Below, piece after piece: positions 16,204 through 23,540 of a stretch of DNA of 64,000 nucleotides. Made by a program: the position numbers and the translations under genes. The DNA comes from Lactonifactor sp050944855 (lineage in GTDB: Bacteria; Bacillota; Clostridia; Lachnospirales; Lachnospiraceae), in NCBI GenBank assembly GCA_050944855.1, contig JBMNRU010000015.1, positions 1 through 64,000 on the forward strand. Reading direction: 5' to 3'. The notes under the pieces are model-generated. The model was not told the DNA's origin. It saw only the letters and a list, made by a program, of their open reading frames with translations, and made no database searches. Each line of letters opens with the position of its first letter. Position 1 is the stretch's first letter.

Positions 16204-17106
16204 TTATCTCACCACGCCGATCAGGTCATGGATATCTTCTATCTGGTATTTTTCCATATACGCTGCAATGCCTGCAATCACTTCTTCTGTGGTTTTCGGA
16301 TTCACAAAATTTGCGGTACCTACGGATACAGCTGTCGCACCCGCCATGATAAATTCCAGGGCATCTTCTGCACATGCAATGCCGCCCATGCCAATAACCG
16401 GTATCGATACTGCCTGCGCCACCTGATATACCATGCATACTGCCACCGGTTTAATAGCAGGGCCGGACAGACCGCCGGTCTTGTTGGCAACTGCAAATGT
16501 ACGGCGATGCACATCAATTTTCATACCGGTCAATGTGTTGATCAAAGATACCGCGTCTGCTCCACCGGCCTCTGCCGCTCTGGCAATCTCTGCGATATCT
16601 GTAACGTTAGGCGTTAATTTCATAATAACCGGCTGTTTCGCAACTTTTTTGATCTGTGATGTCAACTCTTCCACATGTCTGGGATCCTGCCCAAACGCCA
16701 GAAAATTGGCATTCACATTGGGACAGGAGATATTGATCTCCAGCATATCAATGTCTTCTTCTGCCAGCCGTTCTACCACCGCCAGATATTCTTCCGGCGC
16801 ATGCCCGCATACATTCACGATCACTTTGGTATCGAACTGCTTTAAAAATGGAATATCACGCTGACAAAAAACATCCACTCCGGGATTCTGCAGACCAATG
16901 GCGTTGATCATACCGCCATATGTCTCCGCAATACGAGGCGTGGGATTCCCCGGCCAGGGCACATTTGCCACACCTTTGGTAACAACTGCTCCCAACTGAT
17001 TCAGATCTACAAATTCACTGTATTCCGCTCCTGATCCAAAAGTCCCGGAGGCCGTCATAACCGGATTTTTCAGTTCTACACCGGCCAGTTTTACTTTCAT
17101 ATTCAT
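16204..17106 (-). CDS. pyrD: Dihydroorotate dehydrogenase B, catalytic subunit
   Basis: This 300-aa class 1B enzyme (PyrDB) oxidises dihydroorotate to orotate with FMN and passes electrons to NAD+ through PyrK. The catalytic Cys is in NISCPNVN, and FMN-binding loops GTFGSG and GMGGIACAEDALEF are visible. The start codon shares one base with the pyrK stop (TAATG), a coupling expected for a two-subunit enzyme. GGAGG lies about 10 bases upstream. Confidence 0.97.
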   Translation of the reverse strand: MNMKVKLAGVELKNPVMTASGTFGSGAEYSEFVDLNQLGAVVTKGVANVPWPGNPTPRIAETYGGMINAIGLQNPGVDVFCQRDIPFLKQFDTKVIVNVCGHAPEEYLAVVERLAEEDIDMLEINISCPNVNANFLAFGQDPRHVEELTSQIKKVAKQPVIMKLTPNVTDIAEIARAAEAGGADAVSLINTLTGMKIDVHRRTFAVANKTGGLSGPAIKPVAVCMVYQVAQAVSIPVIGMGGIACAEDALEFIMAGATAVSVGTANFVNPKTTEEVIAGIAAYMEKYQIEDIHDLIGVVR

Positions 17107-17882
17107 TATAATTCTACCTCCGTGCAGTCAAATACCGGCCCATCCACGCAAGTCCGTTTGTTGTGTACATGGGTATGTGCATCCACCTCTTTCGACTTGC
17201 AGACACAGCCCAGACAGGCACCGATACCGCAGGCCATCTTTTCTTCCATAGAAATCCAGCAGGGGATCTCATGCTCTAAGGCATAGTTCTTAATGGCCCG
17301 CAGCATAGGGATCGGCCCGCATGCAAAAATGGCATCCGGACGCAGCTGATGGGCCTCCACTGCATGCAGCACATTGCCTTTGGTTCCTGCACTGCCATCC
17401 TCTGTCGCAATATACAATTCACTGACCCGGGACAATTCTTCCTGCAAAAACAGTTCATCACGGTAGCCGGCTGTCACCATAGCGCTCCCTTTCAGTGCTT
17501 TTGCCGTTTCCACCATAGGAGGAATCCCGATTCCGCCTCCCATAAGAAGAACACGTTTCCCCTGCACTTTCTCTATGGGGAAACCATTACCCAGCGGTCC
17601 CAAAATCTCTATCTCAGTTCCCGGTACATATCCGGAAAACTCTTTTGTTCCTTTCCCTACGGTACGATAAACAATACGTACCTGTCCTTTTTCTCTGTCA
17701 ATCTCACAAAGACTGATCGGTCTCGGAAGCAGACGGCTGCCATCTCTGCAATACAGAGAAATAAACTGTCCCGGCTTTGCCAGTTTTGCGATTTCCTCTG
17801 TCTGCAGCCACATGCTGTACACATCCGATGCTATTTTTTCCTGACTTACCACCACAGCGGTTTCTTTTCTTTTTTCTGCCAT
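17106..17882 (-). CDS. pyrK: Dihydroorotate dehydrogenase B, electron transfer subunit
   Basis: PyrK carries FAD and a [2Fe-2S] cluster and hands electrons from PyrD to NAD+. The 258-aa product shows the ferredoxin-reductase fold with RPISLCEID (flavin binding), GGGIGIPPM (nucleotide binding), and the cluster cysteines CGIGACLGCVC plus TCVDGPVF. The open frame extends 50 codons upstream over pyrF, but the family N terminus begins at the ATG at 17882, where GAGGAGAG precedes. Confidence 0.96.
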   Translation of the reverse strand: MAEKRKETAVVVSQEKIASDVYSMWLQTEEIAKLAKPGQFISLYCRDGSRLLPRPISLCEIDREKGQVRIVYRTVGKGTKEFSGYVPGTEIEILGPLGNGFPIEKVQGKRVLLMGGGIGIPPMVETAKALKGSAMVTAGYRDELFLQEELSRVSELYIATEDGSAGTKGNVLHAVEAHQLRPDAIFACGPIPMLRAIKNYALEHEIPCWISMEEKMACGIGACLGCVCKSKEVDAHTHVHNKRTCVDGPVFDCTEVEL

Positions 17883-17901
17883 GATTCTCTCCTCTTTTTT
17901 G

Positions 17902-18831
17902 CTATTTTGCTGCCTGCAGAGCACCATCAATATCAGCAGCCATATCCAAAACAGCCTGGCGGGAAGCATCACCGAAATTTTCTTCCCCGAACTTACTGTA
18001 TTCTTCTTTTTTAAATGCCGCAATAATACCACGGGAGGAATTTACAATAGCTCCCAGGCCATCTTCATTAAAGAAGTGCACTAAATCTGCGCCTTTACCG
18101 CCCTGTGCGCCATAACCCGGCACCAAAATATATGCTTTCGGCATAATCTTCCGTAAAACTTTACCCATTTCCGGATAAGTAGCGCCAACCACAGCACCCA
18201 CATAGCTGTACGTTTCACCCATGTGGCTTGCGCCCCATTCATTGACTTTTTCTCCGACCCACTCATACAGCGGTCTGCCATCGATCAATCGATCCTGAAA
18301 TTCCCCGCTGGACGGATTCGAAGTCTTAACTAAAACAAAAATACCTTTTTTTTCTTCCTGTGCTACCTTCACAAAAGGGGTTACACTGTCAGAACCCATA
18401 TAAGGATTGATGGTGGCAAAATCCTCGTCAAATCCTGCATACTTCTGACTTCCTATCTGCACCTTTCCCAGGTGGCCCACAGCATAGGCAGCCGATGTGG
18501 AGCCAATATCACCGCGCTTGATATCGCCGATCACTACAAGGCCTTTTTTCTTACAGTAATCTACCGTCTTTTTATAAGCCATCATGCCCGGAATTCCAAA
18601 CTGCTCATACATAGCGATCTGCGGTTTCACAGCAGGGATCAGATCCCAGGTCTTATCTACAATTTCTTTATTAAACTGCCAGATTGCCTCCGCAGCTCCC
18701 TCTAAAGTTTCTCCATACTCTTTGTAAGCCTTTTTCTGCACATGCTCCGGTACATAATTCAGCATAGGATCCAAACCTACTACAATAGGAGCATGGGTTT
18801 TCTGAATGTTCGCAACTAATTGATTAATCAT
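17902..18831 (-). CDS. pyrF: Orotidine 5'-phosphate decarboxylase, type 2
   Basis: PyrF decarboxylates OMP to UMP. The 309-aa length and the sequence VVIGDIKRGDIGSTSAAYA place it in the longer type 2 subfamily, with the catalytic Asp-Lys-Asp set in this stretch. Other family blocks are VGLDPML, NPYMGSDSVTPF and LVPGYGAQGG. It lies between pyrC and pyrK with short gaps of 32 and 19 bases. Confidence 0.96.
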   Translation of the reverse strand: MINQLVANIQKTHAPIVVGLDPMLNYVPEHVQKKAYKEYGETLEGAAEAIWQFNKEIVDKTWDLIPAVKPQIAMYEQFGIPGMMAYKKTVDYCKKKGLVVIGDIKRGDIGSTSAAYAVGHLGKVQIGSQKYAGFDEDFATINPYMGSDSVTPFVKVAQEEKKGIFVLVKTSNPSSGEFQDRLIDGRPLYEWVGEKVNEWGASHMGETYSYVGAVVGATYPEMGKVLRKIMPKAYILVPGYGAQGGKGADLVHFFNEDGLGAIVNSSRGIIAAFKKEEYSKFGEENFGDASRQAVLDMAADIDGALQAAK

Positions 18832-18863
18832 GTTCTTTCCTCCGTAATCTGTCGCCTGTAAGA

Positions 18864-20147
18864 TTACTGCTTTCCTTTTTCATATACTATCCTGCCATCG
18901 CAGATCGTCATCCGGACATCGCCTTTTACTTTTCTGCCATGGAATGGGGAATTCTTGCCTTTTGACACAAAGGTATTCACATCAATCGTATACTCCGTTT
19001 CCGGATCTATAATCACAACATCTGCAGGACTTCCTGCCTGTAAAGTACCTCTGTCGCTTCCAATGACCTGCGCCGGATTGTAACTCATCTTTTCTGCCAT
19101 CTGCAGCGGCGTAAGAATCCCCGGTTCTACCAGTTCCGTATAAGTCAGAGCTACACTGGTTTCCAGCCCTACAATGCCAAATGGCGCCCGGCGCATGGAA
19201 GCCGCTTTTTCATTTGCACTGTGAGGAGCGTGATCTGTACTGATCACATCCATAATGCCTTCCTGCAGCCCTTTTTTCAGTGCTTCCACATCTTCTCTTG
19301 TACGAAGAGGAGGATTCATCTTATAATTCGTATTTCCTTTTACCATATCCTTGGAAGTTAGAGTAAAATGATGAGGACATACTTCTGCCGTAACCTTAAT
19401 ACCCTTTTCTTTGGCTGATCTCACCATCTCCACACTGTCTTTTGTGGAACAATGACACAGATGCAGACGCACTCCGGTTTCCTTGGCCAGCAAAATATCC
19501 CGGGCAATGATCACATCTTCTACTGCATTACTGATTCCGGGAAGATTCCATTCTCTGGAAACTTCGTCCTCATTCACACAGCCTCCATTTACCATATTAA
19601 TATCTTCACAATGGGCAAATACCGGTATATCCTGTTCTTTTGCAATTTTCATGGCCTCTCTGTACAGCAAAGCATTCATAACAGACTTTCCGTCTTCACT
19701 GATAGCCGGGGCACCGGCCTGCACCATACCTTCAATATCTGCCAGTTCTTCGCCTTTTTGTCCCTTGGTAACTGCACCAATCTGCAGCACATGAATGGGA
19801 GACATCGTCCTGGCCTTTTCGTGTACATACTCCACACGATCCCTGGAATCTATCACCGGTTTCGTATTCGGCATAGCCAAAATAGTGGTAAAACCACCCT
19901 TCGCCGCTGCCATGGAACCAGTGACCACGTCTTCTTTATGAGTAAGGCCCGGGTCACGCAAATGTACGTGCAGATCAATCAGACCCGGCATTACATAGCA
20001 CCCCCTGGCATCTATCGTTCTATCCGCATCTTCCTGCAGATTCTCACCCGTCTTCTGGATCTTTCCCTTATCAATCCAAACATCACACACCTGATCGGTC
20101 TGAGTGGCCGGGTCTAAAACGCGTCCATTTTTAATTAAAATGCTCAT
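18864..20147 (-). CDS. pyrC: Dihydroorotase
   Basis: This is a class I dihydroorotase of 427 aa, closing carbamoyl aspartate to dihydroorotate. Metal ligands are seen in DLHVHLRDPG (HxH), in FAHCED and LHLCHCST (His), and in the DVISTDHAPH Asp site; the Lys/Asp region PGLTHKEDV follows the first His pair. The ATG at 20147 has AGGAG at good spacing. An in-frame upstream extension of 30 codons runs into the promoter. It opens the pyr operon; pyrB and carAB are not in the window. Confidence 0.96.
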   Translation of the reverse strand: MSILIKNGRVLDPATQTDQVCDVWIDKGKIQKTGENLQEDADRTIDARGCYVMPGLIDLHVHLRDPGLTHKEDVVTGSMAAAKGGFTTILAMPNTKPVIDSRDRVEYVHEKARTMSPIHVLQIGAVTKGQKGEELADIEGMVQAGAPAISEDGKSVMNALLYREAMKIAKEQDIPVFAHCEDINMVNGGCVNEDEVSREWNLPGISNAVEDVIIARDILLAKETGVRLHLCHCSTKDSVEMVRSAKEKGIKVTAEVCPHHFTLTSKDMVKGNTNYKMNPPLRTREDVEALKKGLQEGIMDVISTDHAPHSANEKAASMRRAPFGIVGLETSVALTYTELVEPGILTPLQMAEKMSYNPAQVIGSDRGTLQAGSPADVVIIDPETEYTIDVNTFVSKGKNSPFHGRKVKGDVRMTICDGRIVYEKGKQ

Positions 20148-20208
20148 GTACTTTACTCCTTCTTTGGAATATAGGGCGAAACCCTTTTGCTTTTTCATAG
20201 TTAAAATA

Positions 20209-20237
20209 ATAGTAACATACCCCATTCTTTTCGTCAA
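20209..20237 (-). promoter_or_regulatory. Pyrimidine operon promoter
   Basis: On the minus strand TTGACG (20232-20237) and TACTAT (20209-20214) are 17 bases apart. The leader of about 55 bases has a small GGG-TTTC-GCCC hairpin but no terminator, and I could not find a PyrR anti-antiterminator box. Confidence 0.65.
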
Positions 20238-20325
20238 TTCACTTGACTTTTTCTGAAGATGGACATTTCCGCAAATTTCGCTTCCCGCTTTTTTATTTTG
20301 TTACAGGAATCTTTCTTTATTTTTC

Positions 20326-20354
20326 TTGACTTTTACGAATTGGGATGCTATAAT
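20326..20354 (+). promoter_or_regulatory. cspA promoter
   Basis: TTGACT (20326-20331) and TATAAT (20349-20354) are separated by 17 bases, a near-consensus sigma-A promoter. Confidence 0.85.
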
Positions 20355-20360
20355 GATACC

Positions 20361-20484
20361 GTTAAAAGATTATTGGGATGTAAAGTAATTCACTATCTGT
20401 TAGAGATTATATTTTTACACTGTAGTCTGTAATAGGTAGTGGATTTTTTATTTTCCACCAATATTTATGTATGGAGGTAACAAC
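20361..20484 (+). promoter_or_regulatory. Long structured leader of cspA
   Basis: The roughly 124-base untranslated leader is typical of cold-shock mRNAs. A 12-bp stem (20391-20402 with 20430-20441, two G-U pairs) is followed by ATTTTTTATTTT, resembling a terminator. A rival stem GTGGA/TCCAC (20439-20443 with 20454-20458) uses the same bases, so the two exclude each other. Confidence 0.6.
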
Positions 20485-20685
20485 ATGAACAAAGGAACTG
20501 TAAAATGGTTCAATGCTGAGAAAGGTTACGGTTTTATTACCGGAGAAGACGGAGCTGACGTATTCGTTCATTTCTCTGCAATCAACGGAGAAGGCTTCAA
20601 GTCTTTAGAAGAAGGCCAGGCTGTATCTTATGATTTAACAGAAGGCGCTCGTGGAATGCAGGCAGCTAATGTTACAAAATTATAA
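20485..20685 (+). CDS. cspA: Cold-shock protein, CspA family
   Basis: A 66-aa single cold-shock domain that binds single-stranded RNA and DNA as a chaperone. Both RNA-binding motifs are present: KGYGFI (RNP-1) and VFVHF (RNP-2), preceded by MNKGTVKWFNAEKG. ATGGAGGTAACAAC gives a strong ribosome site for this ATG; an in-frame ATG 18 bases upstream lies in front of that site. The long leader suggests temperature control at the RNA level. It is a single-gene unit closed by the terminator at 20713-20747. Confidence 0.97.
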   Translation: MNKGTVKWFNAEKGYGFITGEDGADVFVHFSAINGEGFKSLEEGQAVSYDLTEGARGMQAANVTKL

Positions 20686-20712
20686 TTCTATTGTATTATA
20701 ATCCCAATGATA

Positions 20713-20747
20713 AAAAACGGGACAGCAAAATTTGCTGTCCCGTTTTT
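20713..20747. terminator. Bidirectional terminator after cspA
   Basis: A nearly perfect hairpin pairs CGGGACAGCAAA with TTTGCTGTCCCG and has A/T tracts on both sides, so it can end both cspA and the convergent minus-strand gene at 20803-21060. Confidence 0.85.
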
Positions 20748-20802
20748 CAACGTTTCCTATATATCCGCAAGACATATGTCACACTATGCCCTTGGGCATC
20801 AC

Positions 20803-21060
20803 CTATTCATCTTTCGGTGCAATCGTATCCAGATAATCATTCATGGCATCTACATTGATTTCTGTCGTTTCTGTTGTCAGGGATGTCTGTACATCACCCT
20901 TTGCCACACCATATACAGAATAACCGATCCATACCACTGCAGCTAAAGCAACAGCACCACCGCCCAGTTTCCACATAAAACGATTTCTTTTTTCTTTTTT
21001 CATGATCTGCTGACGATTGGCTTTTTCTTCTTTATATTTATCAACTTTTGCCTGGCTCAT
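20803..21060 (-). CDS. Small membrane-anchored protein
   Basis: An 85-aa protein with a highly charged cytosolic N terminus (residues 1-30, Lys/Glu-rich), one membrane helix (about 31-52, KLGGGAVALAAVVWIGYSVYG) and a short acidic outer tail rich in Thr. GGAGATGTACT precedes the start. I do not recognise the family. It is convergent with cspA and shares its terminator. A topology with a basic inside and acidic outside is predicted. Confidence 0.6.
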   Translation of the reverse strand: MSQAKVDKYKEEKANRQQIMKKEKRNRFMWKLGGGAVALAAVVWIGYSVYGVAKGDVQTSLTTETTEINVDAMNDYLDTIAPKDE

Positions 21061-21152
21061 AGTACATCTCCTTTATGCTCGTTTTGTAATAAACTCATGT
21101 CTTCGTCATTATAGCACAAAACGTACAAAAAAGCTTCCCCATTTTAAAAATT

Positions 21153-21992
21153 TTAAATTACTACAATAATGCCGCCGTCATTGGCATACATACTGCTTAC
21201 TCCTGCCGTATCCAGTACAACAACATCCTTTACCTTTATTTTCTTTAAAATAGCTTCTTTTACCATCCTGGCACGTTCCAGACAATTGCAGTGAGAAATC
21301 GCCAATACCTTATTCTCTGTATCTACTGCTTTTTCCACAATATAATCTACCATTTTCACCAAAGCCTTATTCATACCTCTTGCCTGATCCAGCTGACAGA
21401 TATGACCATCATCGGTAGATCCCATAACCGGCTTGATCTTCAGTGCAGATGCCACAAATGCCTTCAAATTGGACAAACGGCCATTTTTGCGCAGTGTTTC
21501 CAGGTTTTCCAGTACAAAGTAAGTATCCTGTCCATCCCGGTACTTTTCCACCGTTTCCACAACTTCTTCAAATGACATACCCGCCTCTTCACACTCCGCA
21601 ATCTTCAAAGCGATCAGAGTCTGGCCAACGGATGCTGAGCAGGAATTGAATACATGGATTTTCTTTTCCGGATGCTGCTCCTGGAACAGATGCATCCCCA
21701 ACACCGCACTGTTATAAGAACCACTCAGATTTGCAGATAACGTCACTGCATAAATATGTTCTGCTTCACAGTCATATGCCTGCATGTAACGTTCCGGAGA
21801 CGGGCAGGATGACTTCGGGCAATTGGGACTTTCCGCTACGCGTTTCAAAAAGTATGCCTGGTCAAAAGTTTCATCATCTATAATATCTTCTTCATCAACC
21901 GTTAAAATCAACGGTACATTCTCAAAAGAAGGATTCTCTTTTAACTCTACTGGAAGCTCTCCGCAGCTATCCACAATAACTTTATATTTCAT
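21153..21992 (-). CDS. DegV family fatty-acid-binding protein
   Basis: DegV proteins (FakB) bind a single fatty acid and present it to the kinase FakA for phosphorylation. This 279-aa copy has the DSCGELP N-terminal lobe start, SCPSPERYMQAY, the LSANLSGSYNSA signature for the ligand pocket, and an SCSASVGQTLIAL segment. Length is typical. A palindrome with TACTATT arms overlaps its promoter at 22035-22051. No fakA lies nearby. Confidence 0.92.
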   Translation of the reverse strand: MKYKVIVDSCGELPVELKENPSFENVPLILTVDEEDIIDDETFDQAYFLKRVAESPNCPKSSCPSPERYMQAYDCEAEHIYAVTLSANLSGSYNSAVLGMHLFQEQHPEKKIHVFNSCSASVGQTLIALKIAECEEAGMSFEEVVETVEKYRDGQDTYFVLENLETLRKNGRLSNLKAFVASALKIKPVMGSTDDGHICQLDQARGMNKALVKMVDYIVEKAVDTENKVLAISHCNCLERARMVKEAILKKIKVKDVVVLDTAGVSSMYANDGGIIVVI

Positions 21993-22034
21993 ATCGTCCT
22001 CTTTTCTACCATAAGTGGTTTTTAATACTATTTA

Positions 22035-22051
22035 TACTATTTATAATAGTA
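22035..22051 (-). promoter_or_regulatory. Palindrome at the degV promoter
   Basis: TACTATT-TAT-AATAGTA is a perfect 7-bp inverted repeat that covers a likely -10 box (TACTAT on the minus strand), and the TACTATTTA half occurs twice in tandem. It is a candidate operator for an unknown regulator. Confidence 0.4.
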
Positions 22052-22115
22052 ACATATAACCTTCTATTTGAAAAGTTTTTTTCACAGAACTACTAGGAAT
22101 TTTACACTTTTTGAT

Positions 22116-22280
22116 GTATACTTTGTCGTGCAAAGCACGCCCTGCCCGTAGGGCCTGGATTACGGGATGCCCTTTGGGTATACTTTGTCGTGCAAAGCAC
22201 GCCCGCAGGGCATGTGTCATCTTTCGATATATGAATATTCCCTGCGCCTCCCCCGCAAATGCGTGAGGAGGCGCAGGAAT
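22116..22280. repeat. Palindromic repeat cluster
   Basis: A 27-base unit occurs identically at 22116-22142 and 22178-22204, 62 bases apart, each with the hairpin CGTGC-AAA-GCACG. Between and after them are GCCC/GGGC stems, and at 22242-22276 a long hairpin pairs CTGCGCCTCC with GGAGGCGCAG. The rest of 21993-22348 contains only the degV promoter region and the ribosome site of the next gene. It looks like a REP-type extragenic element. Confidence 0.6.
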
Positions 22281-22348
22281 TTTGTCACATCGAAAAAACA
22301 GCATGGCACAGGCAGGGCGGTTTTATAAGAAAGAAAGGATATACTACC

Positions 22349-22852
22349 ATGATTGCTCTTAGAATATTAGATATAAAAGACTTCACATCACAGCTTCTGA
22401 TCGGAGACACCTTTGACGCCTTCTGGCTTTCGGAAGCATCCGTCACCACCTACGTGACCTTTACAATTGACGGTAATCTGCAAAAAGATTTTTTTGATTC
22501 TGCACTGGCAGATTCCCTGCATCTTAATGAACGGTCTTATACCCTTTGGAAGGAAGTAAAGCCCTTCTGTTTCCAGATCATGAAGGGAAAACGCACACCT
22601 CTGAACTTTAAAATAAATTTTCTGCTGTCCAAGCCTAACACCAAAAAGCTTCTGGAACAGGCCGGACTTCCCTATACTATAGATGATATTTTTGGTCTGT
22701 GCCTTACGTTCCAGTACGACGGCACCAGCCTCACCTGCACCACAGGTACCTCTCTGCGTATGTTCACATTGGACAAATCTCTGGATCAGGTCTGGGACGA
22801 TATGGTCGTACAGTTTTTTAAACAGAAAAATATACCCGTTGAGCGGCTATGA
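22349..22852 (+). CDS. DUF5721-like protein
   Basis: A 167-aa soluble protein beginning MIALRILDIKDFTSQLLIGD. I believe it belongs to DUF5721, a Lachnospiraceae family of unknown function; that assignment is from memory. It contains a mid-protein LHLNERSYTLWKEVKPFC segment and a C-terminal DQVWDDMVVQFFKQK helix. AGAAAGGAT precedes the ATG at 22349; the frame extends 30 codons further upstream into the palindrome cluster, which I exclude. Its stop codon is inside the terminator hairpin. Confidence 0.6.
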   Translation: MIALRILDIKDFTSQLLIGDTFDAFWLSEASVTTYVTFTIDGNLQKDFFDSALADSLHLNERSYTLWKEVKPFCFQIMKGKRTPLNFKINFLLSKPNTKKLLEQAGLPYTIDDIFGLCLTFQYDGTSLTCTTGTSLRMFTLDKSLDQVWDDMVVQFFKQKNIPVERL

Positions 22853-22874
22853 TACGCTCTGCGGGTATATTTTA
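22829..22874 (+). terminator. Terminator overlapping the DUF5721 stop codon
   Basis: AATATACCCG pairs with CGGGTATATT around an inner GAGCG/CGCTC stem, followed by TTATTT. The stop codon at 22850-22852 lies in the loop region. Confidence 0.7.
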
Positions 22875-23513
22875 TTTGCAGTGATCCATTTCTTCTTCCA
22901 ATCTTTTCATAAGATGCGTAATGGAAAACATCAATGTTTCATAATGCATAAAATCTAAAACATTACTATCCAATAGAATTTGCATACTGGCAGGAAAATC
23001 CTCGTCCGAATCCCAAAAACGGAGCAATACGGGAAGGAAAGAAAACATATCTAATTCATAGGCAGCATCGCCGCCTGTTTTTCTTCTCCCCCGCAATGCC
23101 TCACATGCCTGTGCAAACTGTACAGCCTTCCTCTCAAAACGAGAGCCCTCATGATAGAAGAAACCATTTCGCCGGGGAAGTGAACCGCCAAGCACAGAAG
23201 AAAGACTATTCACATTTACCCATGAATGAGTCAGTACACAATGCTCTTTTGCATTACATAATACATCATAAATAGTCATAGCTTCATTATAACCGGCCGG
23301 ATTTTCCGTCTGAAACAAGTCATCAGACCATGATACGCAGCCCGTTTTACGATGAATACGATAATTTCTTGCATAAAAACAAATGTACAAATAATCGCTG
23401 TCGTTTGTCAGATTAAATTTATTAATCATAACATCCTTATCATATTTCTGAAAAACAGAAGCCATTTTATCTTTCATGAATTCATAATTTGAATTTTCTG
23501 CCAATATTTTCAT
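22872..23513 (-). CDS. DUF3786 family protein
   Basis: A 213-aa soluble protein matching my memory of DUF3786: the C-terminal half holds LPVLLRFWDSDEDFPASMQILLDSNVLDFMHYET, the family's most conserved block, and the middle holds GCVSWSDDLFQTENPAGYNEAMTIYDVL. Some relatives associate with corrinoid or iron-sulfur proteins, but I see no clear cofactor motif. The start is uncertain: ATG at 23513 or three codons earlier, neither with a good ribosome site. It follows htpG by about 28 bases and is probably cotranscribed. Confidence 0.65.
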   Translation of the reverse strand: MKILAENSNYEFMKDKMASVFQKYDKDVMINKFNLTNDSDYLYICFYARNYRIHRKTGCVSWSDDLFQTENPAGYNEAMTIYDVLCNAKEHCVLTHSWVNVNSLSSVLGGSLPRRNGFFYHEGSRFERKAVQFAQACEALRGRRKTGGDAAYELDMFSFLPVLLRFWDSDEDFPASMQILLDSNVLDFMHYETLMFSITHLMKRLEEEMDHCK

Positions 23514-23540
23514 TTCCCACATTTCTATATCATGCGTTCC

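Noticed and set aside
19452..20117. A 221-codon plus-strand open frame
   Set aside because: It lies wholly opposite pyrC, has no ribosome site, and its translation is rich in Cys, His and Ile with no family signature; it is an antisense shadow.
22116..22204. Two spaced 27-base repeats as a possible CRISPR array
   Set aside because: There are only two copies, no further spacing pattern, and no cas genes in the window.
22041..22304. An 87-codon minus-strand open frame between degV and the DUF5721-like gene
   Set aside because: It is made almost entirely of the palindromic repeat units and has no ribosome site or recognisable domain.
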